Below, one piece after another: positions 1-6,557 of a stretch of 11,293 bases of DNA. The translations under genes were made by a program, and so were the position numbers. Source of the DNA: Alphaproteobacteria bacterium UBA2954. Lineage in GTDB: Bacteria > Pseudomonadota > Alphaproteobacteria > Puniceispirillales > Puniceispirillaceae. Each line of letters starts with the position of its first letter. Position 1 is the stretch's first letter. The notes under the pieces are model-generated. The model made no database searches and was not told where the DNA came from. It saw only the letters and a program-made list of their open reading frames with translations. Where the stretch lies: positions 17,021 through 28,313 of the forward strand of contig DEBO01000045.1 of assembly GCA_002348585.1 (NCBI GenBank), given 5' to 3'.

Positions 1-279
1 TCAATTGAACAAGATGCTGATGTGGTCATGTTTGTTTATCGCGAGGAATATTACTTGAACAAAGGTGAACCTGAACAAAAAGAAAACGAAACTCAGGAAA
101 AATATAATCTGCGTTATCAGCTCTGGCAGGAGCGCCTTGAACGGGCAACAGGCAGAGCTGAAATTATTATTGCAAAGCAACGGCACGGACCAATTGGGAC
201 CGCAAATGTAAGCTTTGATGGACGTCTGACAAAATTTTCTGATCTTGCCGCTGCAGACCGTTTGCCGGACAGATTCTGA
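1..279 (+). CDS. dnaB: Replicative DNA helicase DnaB, C-terminal end (partial)
   Basis: These are the last 92 codons of the hexameric replicative helicase that unwinds DNA at the fork. The frame is open from base 1, so the start lies outside the window. The visible part is the end of the RecA-like ATPase domain. It contains [18 protein letters not shown], a motif typical of the DnaB C-terminus, then a Trp/Arg-rich linker, then [10 protein letters not shown], which matches the family's conserved basic loop carrying the arginine finger. The closing FSDLA segment is also typical. The family usually runs about 450-500 residues, so about four fifths are missing upstream. A dnaB-alr neighbourhood is known in other proteobacteria including E. 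coli. The stop is TGA at 277-279. Identification is firm. Confidence 0.95.
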   Translation, partial: SIEQDADVVMFVYREEYYLNKGEPEQKENETQEKYNLRYQLWQERLERATGRAEIIIAKQRHGPIGTANVSFDGRLTKFSDLAAADRLPDRF

Positions 280-320
280 TAACGCTCCTCCCTTGCAGAT
301 TTTTTGATGACGAAAAACAA

Positions 321-348
321 GTTACTTCCTATTCTTAATAGGCGTAAC
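321..348. promoter_or_regulatory. Imperfect inverted repeat (stem-loop or operator) upstream of alr
   Basis: GTTAC-TT-CCTATT pairs with AATAGG-C-GTAAC around a CTT loop, giving 11 complementary positions with one small asymmetric interruption. It sits in the 113-base dnaB-alr gap. No T-run follows the right arm, so it does not look like a classical intrinsic terminator. It could be a regulator site, a 5' leader hairpin or chance. The repeat is seen directly; any role is inferred. Confidence 0.4.
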
Positions 349-380
349 GTCTGAGATTACTATCTCGACGAATGAGAAGC

Positions 381-385
381 AAGGA
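381..385 (+). promoter_or_regulatory. Ribosome binding site choosing the alr start
   Basis: AAGGA lies 7 bases before ATG at 393. The earlier in-frame ATG at 372 has no Shine-Dalgarno-like sequence before it, so the start at 393 is preferred. Confidence 0.7.
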
Positions 386-392
386 CAGGTTC

Positions 393-1502
393 ATGGGCGC
401 CGCGTGGTTAAATATCAATTTAAATGCCCTGAAGGCAAATTATCAATATCTGGACAGTTGCAGTGCACCCACATGCACAACAGGCGCAGCCGTTAAGGCT
501 GATGCCTATGGTTTGGGTATGGTGCCCGTCAGCCATGCGTTATATGACAGCGGCTGCCGACATTTCTTTGTGGCGCAGGCAGACGAGGCTGTCACCTTAA
601 GACAGTCCTTTGCAGAGAAACCCTGTCACATATTTGTTTTAGAAGGGCCACAAGCTCGTGAATTGACAGATTATCAAGCCTATAAGCTGACACCCATCAT
701 CAATACAACAGATCAAATTGAACATCTTGTCAGTTTTAACCAAGCAAATTTTCCCTCTTTGCCCTCAGCCCTTCACATAGATACAGCAATGAGCCGTCTG
801 GGTCTTGCGCCGATTGATATTCAAAGACTTGCAGAGCATCTCACTCCTGGCGGCCCACTGCCACTTTGCCTTGTGATGAGCCATTTAGCATGTGCAGACA
901 ACCCCCTACATAGCCTTAACACAGAACAGTTGAACATGTTCTCAACCCTAGCAGCCCAAATTGAACACACCCCAAAAAGCCTGGCCAACAGTGCTGGCAT
1001 TTTGCTGGCAGACAGGTATCATTTCGACCTCACCCGTCCTGGTATCAGCCTGTATGGAGCTATGACTGATCCGGCAACAAGAGATAAGCAGCTTAAATCA
1101 GTGCTGAGTTGGCAGGCTGAAGTTCTCCAGATAAGAGAAATAGATAAAGGACAATCTATTGGCTATGGCGCGGAGTTCACCGCAGAGACCGCAATGAAAC
1201 TGGCAACAATTGGCGTAGGATATGCTGATGGCTATGCCCGAGCTTTATATCAGCCAGAACAGAATAGAATTGCCCTGGTTGGCATTGGCGGTCATGCGGC
1301 CCCTCTCGTGGGACGGGTATCTATGGATTTGATCGTAGCAGATGTCAGCAAAATACCAGACTCAGTGCTGCAGAAGTCAGAACACGCTGATTTGATTTGG
1401 TCTGGCTACCCGCTTGAACAAATGGCGCTGGACAGACAAACAATCGCATATGAAGTAATGACAGGTCTTGGCGGACGGGCAAAGCGATATTATGATGACT
1501 AA
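393..1502 (+). CDS. alr: Alanine racemase
   Basis: PLP-dependent enzyme interconverting L- and D-alanine in the cytoplasm, supplying D-Ala for peptidoglycan. The chosen start gives 369 residues, close to the usual 360-370. An in-frame ATG at 372 would add 7 residues but lacks a ribosome binding site. The N-terminal TIM barrel carries the PLP lysine in AVKADAYGLG (Lys35). The segments MSHLACAD and RPGISLYGA are typical of the barrel. The C-terminal beta domain supplies the catalytic tyrosine in GYGAEF (Tyr258) and the conserved VGRVSMD motif. The gene ends with the family-like YEVMTGLGGRAKRYY. It follows dnaB by 113 bases and precedes mlaE by 57 bases. All key residues are present, so it should be functional. 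Confidence 0.96.
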   Translation: MGAAWLNINLNALKANYQYLDSCSAPTCTTGAAVKADAYGLGMVPVSHALYDSGCRHFFVAQADEAVTLRQSFAEKPCHIFVLEGPQARELTDYQAYKLTPIINTTDQIEHLVSFNQANFPSLPSALHIDTAMSRLGLAPIDIQRLAEHLTPGGPLPLCLVMSHLACADNPLHSLNTEQLNMFSTLAAQIEHTPKSLANSAGILLADRYHFDLTRPGISLYGAMTDPATRDKQLKSVLSWQAEVLQIREIDKGQSIGYGAEFTAETAMKLATIGVGYADGYARALYQPEQNRIALVGIGGHAAPLVGRVSMDLIVADVSKIPDSVLQKSEHADLIWSGYPLEQMALDRQTIAYEVMTGLGGRAKRYYDD

Positions 1503-1559
1503 CAAATTGGTTCTGCTGGGTAAGAGCCACCAGACAACAGAACAAAAAAAGGCCGAATA

Positions 1560-2336
1560 ATGATTCTGGGGCTTATCCGCAACATTGGCCAGGCCAGCCT
1601 GTCTTTCATGGCTGCGGTCGGAAAAATAAGCTTGTTTACATTCGCTGCTGTACGCTGGTCTGTTGCGCCACCTTTCTATGGCCACCAGCTAGGAAGGCAG
1701 ATCCTGGATATTGGATTCTTTTCCCTCCCGGTTGTGGGTCTGACAACACTTTTCTCTGGAATGGTACTCGCCTTACAGAGCTATACCGGATTTGCCAGGT
1801 TTTCAGCAGAAGATACTGTGGCAACAGTTGTTGTTTTATCTGTCACACGTGAGCTTGGCCCAGTATTGGCTGGACTAATGGTTGCTGGACGCATCGGCGC
1901 TTCCATGGCAGCAGAAATTGGCACAATGCGAGTCACAGATCAGATTGATGCTCTGGACACACTGTCTACACGCCCAATGCAGTATCTAGTGGCGCCCAGG
2001 TTGGTCGCAGGAACACTGTGCCTGCCTTTATTGGTGCTTATCGGCGATATTATCGGTGTTCTGGGCGGTTATCTGGTTGGCGTGTATCAGCTTAACTTCA
2101 ACCCGTCTTTATATCTGTCCCGCACTTTGCAATATCTTGAATTCTCAGACATCACACTTGGCCTTGTTAAAGCTGCCGTGTTTGGTTTTCTGATTGCTTT
2201 GATGGGATGTTATCATGGCTATCACAGCGGACGTGGCGCAGAGGGAGTTGGTGTGGCAACGACAAATGCTGTTGTGTCTTCATCGATCCTGATTTTGATT
2301 GCTAATTACCTTGTGACCGCACTGTTCTTTGGATAA
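1560..2336 (+). CDS. mlaE: MlaE-family phospholipid ABC transporter permease
   Basis: Inner-membrane permease of the Mla/MCE type of lipid transporter, which moves phospholipids between the inner and outer membranes of Gram-negative bacteria. It has 258 residues, normal for MlaE. It is strongly hydrophobic with several membrane segments. The family hallmark runs from RELGPVLAGLMVAGR (about residues 97-111) through ASMAAEIGTM (about 114-123), the cytoplasmic coupling region facing the ATPase. The ending NAVVSSSILILIANYL is also typical. A weak AAAAGG ribosome site precedes the ATG. mlaF follows after only 6 bases, so the two are almost certainly co-translated. No MCE-domain substrate-binding gene (mlaD) is adjacent. 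Family assignment is firm; the lipid substrate is inferred from the family. Confidence 0.93.
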   Translation: MILGLIRNIGQASLSFMAAVGKISLFTFAAVRWSVAPPFYGHQLGRQILDIGFFSLPVVGLTTLFSGMVLALQSYTGFARFSAEDTVATVVVLSVTRELGPVLAGLMVAGRIGASMAAEIGTMRVTDQIDALDTLSTRPMQYLVAPRLVAGTLCLPLLVLIGDIIGVLGGYLVGVYQLNFNPSLYLSRTLQYLEFSDITLGLVKAAVFGFLIALMGCYHGYHSGRGAEGVGVATTNAVVSSSILILIANYLVTALFFG

Positions 2337-2342
2337 GGCAAT

Positions 2343-3137
2343 ATGTTAAAAAACCCATCAAAAATTGAGATCTCACACCTTGCAAAAACTTTTGGCAGTA
2401 AGGTTGTTTTAAGAGATATAAGCCTATCGATTCCTGCCGGGCAATCCTTATGCATCATTGGCACATCAGGGTGTGGAAAATCTGTCACTCTTAAATGCCT
2501 TCTTGGCCTGATCGCTCCTGATTCCGGTTCAATAAAAATTGACGGCAAGGAAACTGTTAGCCAGTCACGCACACATAGAGAAGAGATGCTGCGCCGCTTT
2601 GGCATGACTTTTCAGTTTGGTGCGCTGTTTGACAGCTTACCTATTTGGCAGAACATCACATTCAGGCTCAGACAAAACACATATATGTCAAGGCAAAAGG
2701 CCCGTGAAGCCGCAGCTGATATTGTTGTTCATCTCGGCCTTGAGGCACGTGTTATTGACCAATATCCAGCTGAACTTTCAGGGGGCATGCAAAAACGTGT
2801 TGCCCTGGCAAGGGCGATTGCCGACAAGCCTGAAATCCTGTTATTTGATGAGCCAACATCCGGCCTTGACCCTATCACTGGCGGTGTGATTGATAATCTT
2901 ATTCTGAATTCAGTCAGGCGTCTTGGAGCAACAGCACTCACAATCAGCCATGACATGGCATCTGTGCGCCGCATTGCTGATCAAGTTGCGATGATACATA
3001 AAGGGCGCGTCATTTGGTCTGGTCCCTCAACACAAATGTTTGACAGCGGCATTGCTGAAGTTGAGCAATTTGTTCATGGCCATGCACAAGGCCCGCTGAC
3101 AGATGAAGCCATTCTGGCAGCAAAAACAGGAGTCTAA
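2343..3137 (+). CDS. mlaF: MlaF-family ABC transporter ATP-binding protein
   Basis: Cytoplasmic ATPase that partners the preceding permease. It has 264 residues with every ABC motif in order: Walker A GTSGCGKS (40-47), Q-loop in FQFGALFDSL (Gln91), signature LSGGMQKR (145-152), Walker B with D-loop ILLFDEPTSGLDP (165-177) and the switch histidine in ISHDM (His203). The QFGALFDSL segment is characteristic of the MlaF/Mkl branch. The ribosome site AAGG overlaps the stop of mlaE, which suggests translational coupling. radA starts 11 bases downstream. The gene appears intact. The name rests on branch-specific motifs and the mlaE neighbour. Confidence 0.93.
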   Translation: MLKNPSKIEISHLAKTFGSKVVLRDISLSIPAGQSLCIIGTSGCGKSVTLKCLLGLIAPDSGSIKIDGKETVSQSRTHREEMLRRFGMTFQFGALFDSLPIWQNITFRLRQNTYMSRQKAREAAADIVVHLGLEARVIDQYPAELSGGMQKRVALARAIADKPEILLFDEPTSGLDPITGGVIDNLILNSVRRLGATALTISHDMASVRRIADQVAMIHKGRVIWSGPSTQMFDSGIAEVEQFVHGHAQGPLTDEAILAAKTGV

Positions 3138-3148
3138 AAATATAGATC

Positions 3149-4519
3149 ATGGCGCGTTCTGCCTCTCAATATCATTGTCAGTCCTGTGGCGCTGTCAGTC
3201 CTAAATGGGCAGGCAAATGCGATGCTTGTGGGGGTTGGAACACCCTTGTTGAAGAGCGGATAGAACAGATTCCTGGGCAGGCCAAACGCAAAACAGCAAA
3301 AACAGTTGAATTGAAATTACTCTCGGCTGCCAATGCTGAGGGTGCCCGTAAACGCCATCTTACAAAAATTGAAGAATTTGACCGTGTCACAGGTGGAGGT
3401 CTTGTTCCTGGCTCTGCTGTGCTAATCGGCGGCGACCCAGGCATCGGCAAGTCAACCTTGTTGCTACAGCTAGTTTGCAAGCTGGGGCTGGCTGGTCAGA
3501 AAACAGCTTATATAACAGGCGAGGAATCAGTCGAACAAGTGCGTATGCGGGCTTTGCGTCTGGGGCTACAGAATGCTGAGGCTGGGCTAGCTGCCGCCAC
3601 CAATGCAGCTGATATCGCGGAGACCGTCCGGAATACGCCAGATCTGGATTTATTGGTCATCGATTCCATTCAAACCATGTTTGTTCCTGGCCTTGACAGC
3701 GCTCCAGGAACAGTAAGTCAGGTCAGAGCGTCAGCACATGAGCTTATTAGAGCTACAAAGAGTAGCCGGGCAACTATTATATTTGTTGGCCATGTTACAA
3801 AGGATGGAGCAATTGCGGGGCCGCGTGTGTTGGAACATATGGTCGATTGCGTGCTATATTTTGAAGGCGACCGTTCACATCATTTTCGCATTTTGCGAGG
3901 TGTCAAAAACCGGTTTGGTGCTACTGATGAAATTGGCGTATTTGAAATGTCCGAAAGTGGCCTTCAGCAGGTTCCTAATCCGTCAGAATTATTTTTAGGC
4001 GATAGACAGAACAGGGTTGCTGGCACTGCTGTGTTCGCTGGCCTGGAGGGTACCAGACCCTTGCTTGTTGAGATCGAAGCCCTTGTTGCCCCGTCAACAT
4101 TAGCAACACCAAGGCGAAATGTTGTTGGCTGGGATACTGGCCGGCTGGCCATGTTGACAGCTGTTTTGGAGGCCCGTTGCGGGGTGCCGCTTTCTGGCCG
4201 CGATATCTTTTTGAACGTAGCAGGCGGCTTGCGCATTCAGGAACCAGCGGCGGATCTAGCTGTAGCTGCGGCGCTAATCTCATCTGTCACTGTTAAACCG
4301 CTTCCCGCACGAACTGTATTTTTTGGCGAAGTTGCTCTATCTGCTGAATTGCGTCAGGTCGCCCAGGCGGAAACGCGCCTGAAGGAAGCAGCCAAATTAG
4401 GTTTCGAACAGGCAATGCTGCCACGACTGAGGAATAAAATGCAGCCTCCGCAGGGTATTTCTGTAAGCTTGCCAGCAAATCTGTCTGAATTCATTGACAG
4501 TCTAGGCGGAATTACCTGA
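3149..4519 (+). CDS. radA: DNA repair/recombination protein RadA
   Basis: RadA (Sms) is a RecA-related ATPase that promotes branch migration and processing of recombination intermediates. At 456 residues the length matches the family. Domains in order are a C4 zinc finger (Cys10, Cys13, Cys24, Cys27), a RecA-like core with Walker A GDPGIGKST (Lys101) and Walker B LLVIDSIQTM, the RadA-specific KNRFG motif (253-257), and a C-terminal Lon-protease-like domain including the GGLRIQEPAADLAVAAAL segment. The start ATG is placed directly before the zinc finger. The nearest good ribosome site (AGGAG at 3128-3132, inside mlaF) is too far away for normal use, so initiation may be weak or coupled to mlaF. 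cvpA follows closely. Function is secure by family. Confidence 0.96.
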   Translation: MARSASQYHCQSCGAVSPKWAGKCDACGGWNTLVEERIEQIPGQAKRKTAKTVELKLLSAANAEGARKRHLTKIEEFDRVTGGGLVPGSAVLIGGDPGIGKSTLLLQLVCKLGLAGQKTAYITGEESVEQVRMRALRLGLQNAEAGLAAATNAADIAETVRNTPDLDLLVIDSIQTMFVPGLDSAPGTVSQVRASAHELIRATKSSRATIIFVGHVTKDGAIAGPRVLEHMVDCVLYFEGDRSHHFRILRGVKNRFGATDEIGVFEMSESGLQQVPNPSELFLGDRQNRVAGTAVFAGLEGTRPLLVEIEALVAPSTLATPRRNVVGWDTGRLAMLTAVLEARCGVPLSGRDIFLNVAGGLRIQEPAADLAVAAALISSVTVKPLPARTVFFGEVALSAELRQVAQAETRLKEAAKLGFEQAMLPRLRNKMQPPQGISVSLPANLSEFIDSLGGIT

Positions 4520-4541
4520 CCATTAAACATGAATTACTGCC

Positions 4542-4547
4542 AGGAGG
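4542..4547 (+). promoter_or_regulatory. Ribosome binding site choosing the cvpA start
   Basis: A strong AGGAGG lies 5 bases before ATG at 4553. It falls inside the reading frame that would begin at the ATG at 4529, which has no such site. This supports 4553 as the real start. Confidence 0.8.
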
Positions 4548-4552
4548 CAGCG

Positions 4553-5176
4553 ATGCCAGAGATATCATTATCTGCACTTACATTATTTGACTACGCAGTC
4601 ATTCTTGTTCTAATTATCTCTGCTATTCTTTCAACATTACGTGGCATGACAAGGGAATTTCTTGGCCTTACAGGCTGGTTTATCTCTATTTTTATTGCCC
4701 GCCTAACCGCCTCATCTATGGAAAATTGGCTGTCTGATTTCATTGCTGTTGACGGCCTCGCCGAAGTGTTGTCCTGGGCTCTGCCCTTTACAGGTACAGC
4801 AGTCATCTGGTTTATCTTTGCTTCTCTAATTGCTCCAGGCCTGAGACGTGCCGGCCTCGGCGCGCTGGATACATGGTTAGGTGTGATCTTTGGATTAATC
4901 CGTGGAGCGCTGTTAATGACTGTAATTTACGCGGGGTCTGTTTTATTTGTGCAATCAGAAGATAAGCTTTACCCTTTCATGAAAGACAGCCAGTCCAGCC
5001 CGTATATACGCATAATCACTTCAGTTTTTGCCCCATTTATGCCTAATGACTGGCAGTCCCGGCTATCTGTAATGGGTCTTAAACCGACATTTTTGGACTC
5101 CACACTAGAATCTACAAAGCAGCAACTTGACCAGCTAGAAGGCAGTCTGAATCTACGTGATGATGAACGCCAATGA
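4553..5176 (+). CDS. cvpA: CvpA family inner-membrane protein
   Basis: Member of the CvpA (colicin V production) family of small inner-membrane proteins. Its biochemical role is poorly defined, and in E. coli it is encoded directly before purF. The chosen start gives 207 residues; the ATG at 4529 would add 8. About four membrane segments are visible, at roughly residues 11-29, 35-52, 70-93 and 103-126. The family signature RGMTREFLGLTGWF follows the first helix, and LDTWLGVIFGLIRGALL marks the last. The C-terminal 80 residues are soluble, polar and low in motifs. A 111-base spacer separates it from the purF remnant, larger than the other gaps in this block. Family assignment is firm; molecular function is unknown. 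Confidence 0.9.
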   Translation: MPEISLSALTLFDYAVILVLIISAILSTLRGMTREFLGLTGWFISIFIARLTASSMENWLSDFIAVDGLAEVLSWALPFTGTAVIWFIFASLIAPGLRRAGLGALDTWLGVIFGLIRGALLMTVIYAGSVLFVQSEDKLYPFMKDSQSSPYIRIITSVFAPFMPNDWQSRLSVMGLKPTFLDSTLESTKQQLDQLEGSLNLRDDERQ

Positions 5177-5287
5177 ACACTTCAAAATGCTGCTCTTTCC
5201 GTGGACGTTGCGCCATCTCTATGCTATGGCTAAGTTGTCTGAGAGGACTGCGCGTTTCCCAGCTTTCTAAACAAAGTTAATTGTATA

Positions 5288-5797
5288 ATGACTTCTTTTG
5301 ACCTTCAATCAGAGCAAGATCGCTTTAACGAAGAATGCGCGGTTTTTGGGGTTTATGGCTCTTCAGAAGCACATGAGCTTAACGCACTTAGCCTGCATGC
5401 CCTTCAGCACAGGGGTCAGGAAGTAATTGGAATGGTCAGTTTTGATGGAAAACAATTCAACAGTTATCGCAGCTTAGGCCATGTTGGCGACAATTTTAAT
5501 GCCGGATCGCCCAACCAAAAAGCGTCAAAAGGTCATATGCGCATCGCTAGCCCGCCAACCACCAATCCCTGCTTTTATGGTGTAGATACACCAGACAGTG
5601 ACAAACTTATGGCTGCCCAGATGAGCATTACAAAAGTGTGCAAAGAAATTGGCACAGACAGTCTGACATTTCTTTCTATTACCGGGCTTTACAGAGCGAT
5701 GGGTGAAACAAGCCGCCATTTAGAAACCCCTCAATTCTGTGACGCCTGCTTCACAGGCGATTATCCTGTAAAAGAATTCTTTTCCGCTGCTTTATAA
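5288..5797 (+). pseudogene. purF: Internally deleted purF (amidophosphoribosyltransferase) remnant
   Basis: PurF normally has about 480-500 residues and makes phosphoribosylamine from PRPP and glutamine, the first step of de novo purine synthesis. Here the frame is only 169 codons. Residues 1-70 match the PurF N-terminus: EECAVFG with the nucleophile Cys17 after a propeptide, LHALQHRGQE and SFDG. Residues 83-169 match the extreme C-terminus: HMRIASPPTTNPCFYGVDTP and CDACFTGDYP. The latter hold Cys95, Cys151 and Cys154, equivalent to three of the four iron-sulfur ligands in Bacillus-type PurF. About 310 residues between them are gone, including the rest of the glutaminase domain and the PRPP-binding VDDSIVRGTT region. 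Residues 71-82 (5498-5533) form an unmatched junction. The frame is intact, so a short protein might be made, but it cannot have the normal activity. An assembly or cloning deletion is an alternative. Confidence 0.85.
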
Positions 5798-5814
5798 ATT
5801 CTATGAGAAAAGTC

Positions 5815-6552
5815 ATGCCCACTGTTCGTTCTGATTTAACTAATAAAGTTATCCTGATTACTGGTGCCAGTCGTGGCATTGGGCGATCAGTAGCGCTGAA
5901 TTGTGCACAGGCGGGGGCAGAAGTCATCATTACCGGCCGAACCATGGGCGCGCTTAAAGAGTTGGATGATGAAATATCGAACATCGACGGCAAAGCAACT
6001 ATTGTTGAGCTGGACCAAACTGATACAGCCGCGATGGCCCGCCTTGCACAAGCTATAGCAACACGTTGGGGCCGCCTTGACGGGTTTGTAGCTAATGCAG
6101 GCCAGCTTGGCCAGATGGGCCCTATGCCACATATTGATCCAGAGATTTTTGAGAAGACCATCATGGTGAATTTAACTTCTATATGGTATCAAATTGCCGC
6201 TTTTGACACTCTTTTACGAGCTTCCAACGCTGGTCGTGCTGTGCTGGTATCTAGCGGAGCAGCCCAAGGTGCACGTGCATATTGGGGTGCTTATGCAGTC
6301 TCAAAAGCTGGCTTAGAAGCCATGGCACGTGCTTGGGCAGCGGAGAGTGAGAAAACTGATATGAGAATCAATCTTATTGATCCAGGGGCAACACGCACAG
6401 CGATGCGGGCAGCAGCCTATCCTGGTGAAGACCCAAACAGTTTGCTCACTGCAGAGGATATCACACCTGCATTTCTACATTTATTAAGCTGTAATTGCAC
6501 GAGTCAGGGCATGCTTTATAAAGCAGCTGAATTAAGCGCAAGGTTGGGCTGA
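5815..6552 (+). CDS. Short-chain dehydrogenase/reductase, YciK-like
   Basis: NAD(P)-dependent oxidoreductase with a Rossmann fold, about 245 residues. It shows the glycine motif TGASRGIG (16-23), NAG (in VANAGQLG), and the catalytic triad residues Ser147, Tyr160 and Lys164 (YAVSK). The stretch DPGATRTAMRAAAYPGEDP strongly resembles the equivalent part of E. coli YciK, whose substrate is not settled. The start at 5815 has a weak GAG-type ribosome site and gives the usual short lead into the fold; the ATG at 5803 would add 4 residues and has none. It lies 17 bases after the purF remnant, and from memory an SDR of this type often follows purF in alphaproteobacteria. Transcription now probably depends on the promoter of the broken purF or of genes further upstream. 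The substrate cannot be told from sequence. Confidence 0.9.
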   Translation: MPTVRSDLTNKVILITGASRGIGRSVALNCAQAGAEVIITGRTMGALKELDDEISNIDGKATIVELDQTDTAAMARLAQAIATRWGRLDGFVANAGQLGQMGPMPHIDPEIFEKTIMVNLTSIWYQIAAFDTLLRASNAGRAVLVSSGAAQGARAYWGAYAVSKAGLEAMARAWAAESEKTDMRINLIDPGATRTAMRAAAYPGEDPNSLLTAEDITPAFLHLLSCNCTSQGMLYKAAELSARLG

Positions 6553-6557
6553 CCTAT

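Noticed and set aside
3964..4283. Long open frames on the - strand opposite radA.
   Set aside because: They lie wholly inside an intact, well-conserved gene and show no family motif, so they are antisense shadows.
5187..5270. A 27-codon ATG-to-TAA frame in the cvpA-purF gap.
   Set aside because: No ribosome site, no recognisable pattern, and too short to support without conservation data.
5284..5289. TATAAT overlapping the purF start codon, as a possible -10 element.
   Set aside because: No -35 element at the right distance, and it overlaps the ATG, which would leave no leader for this gene.
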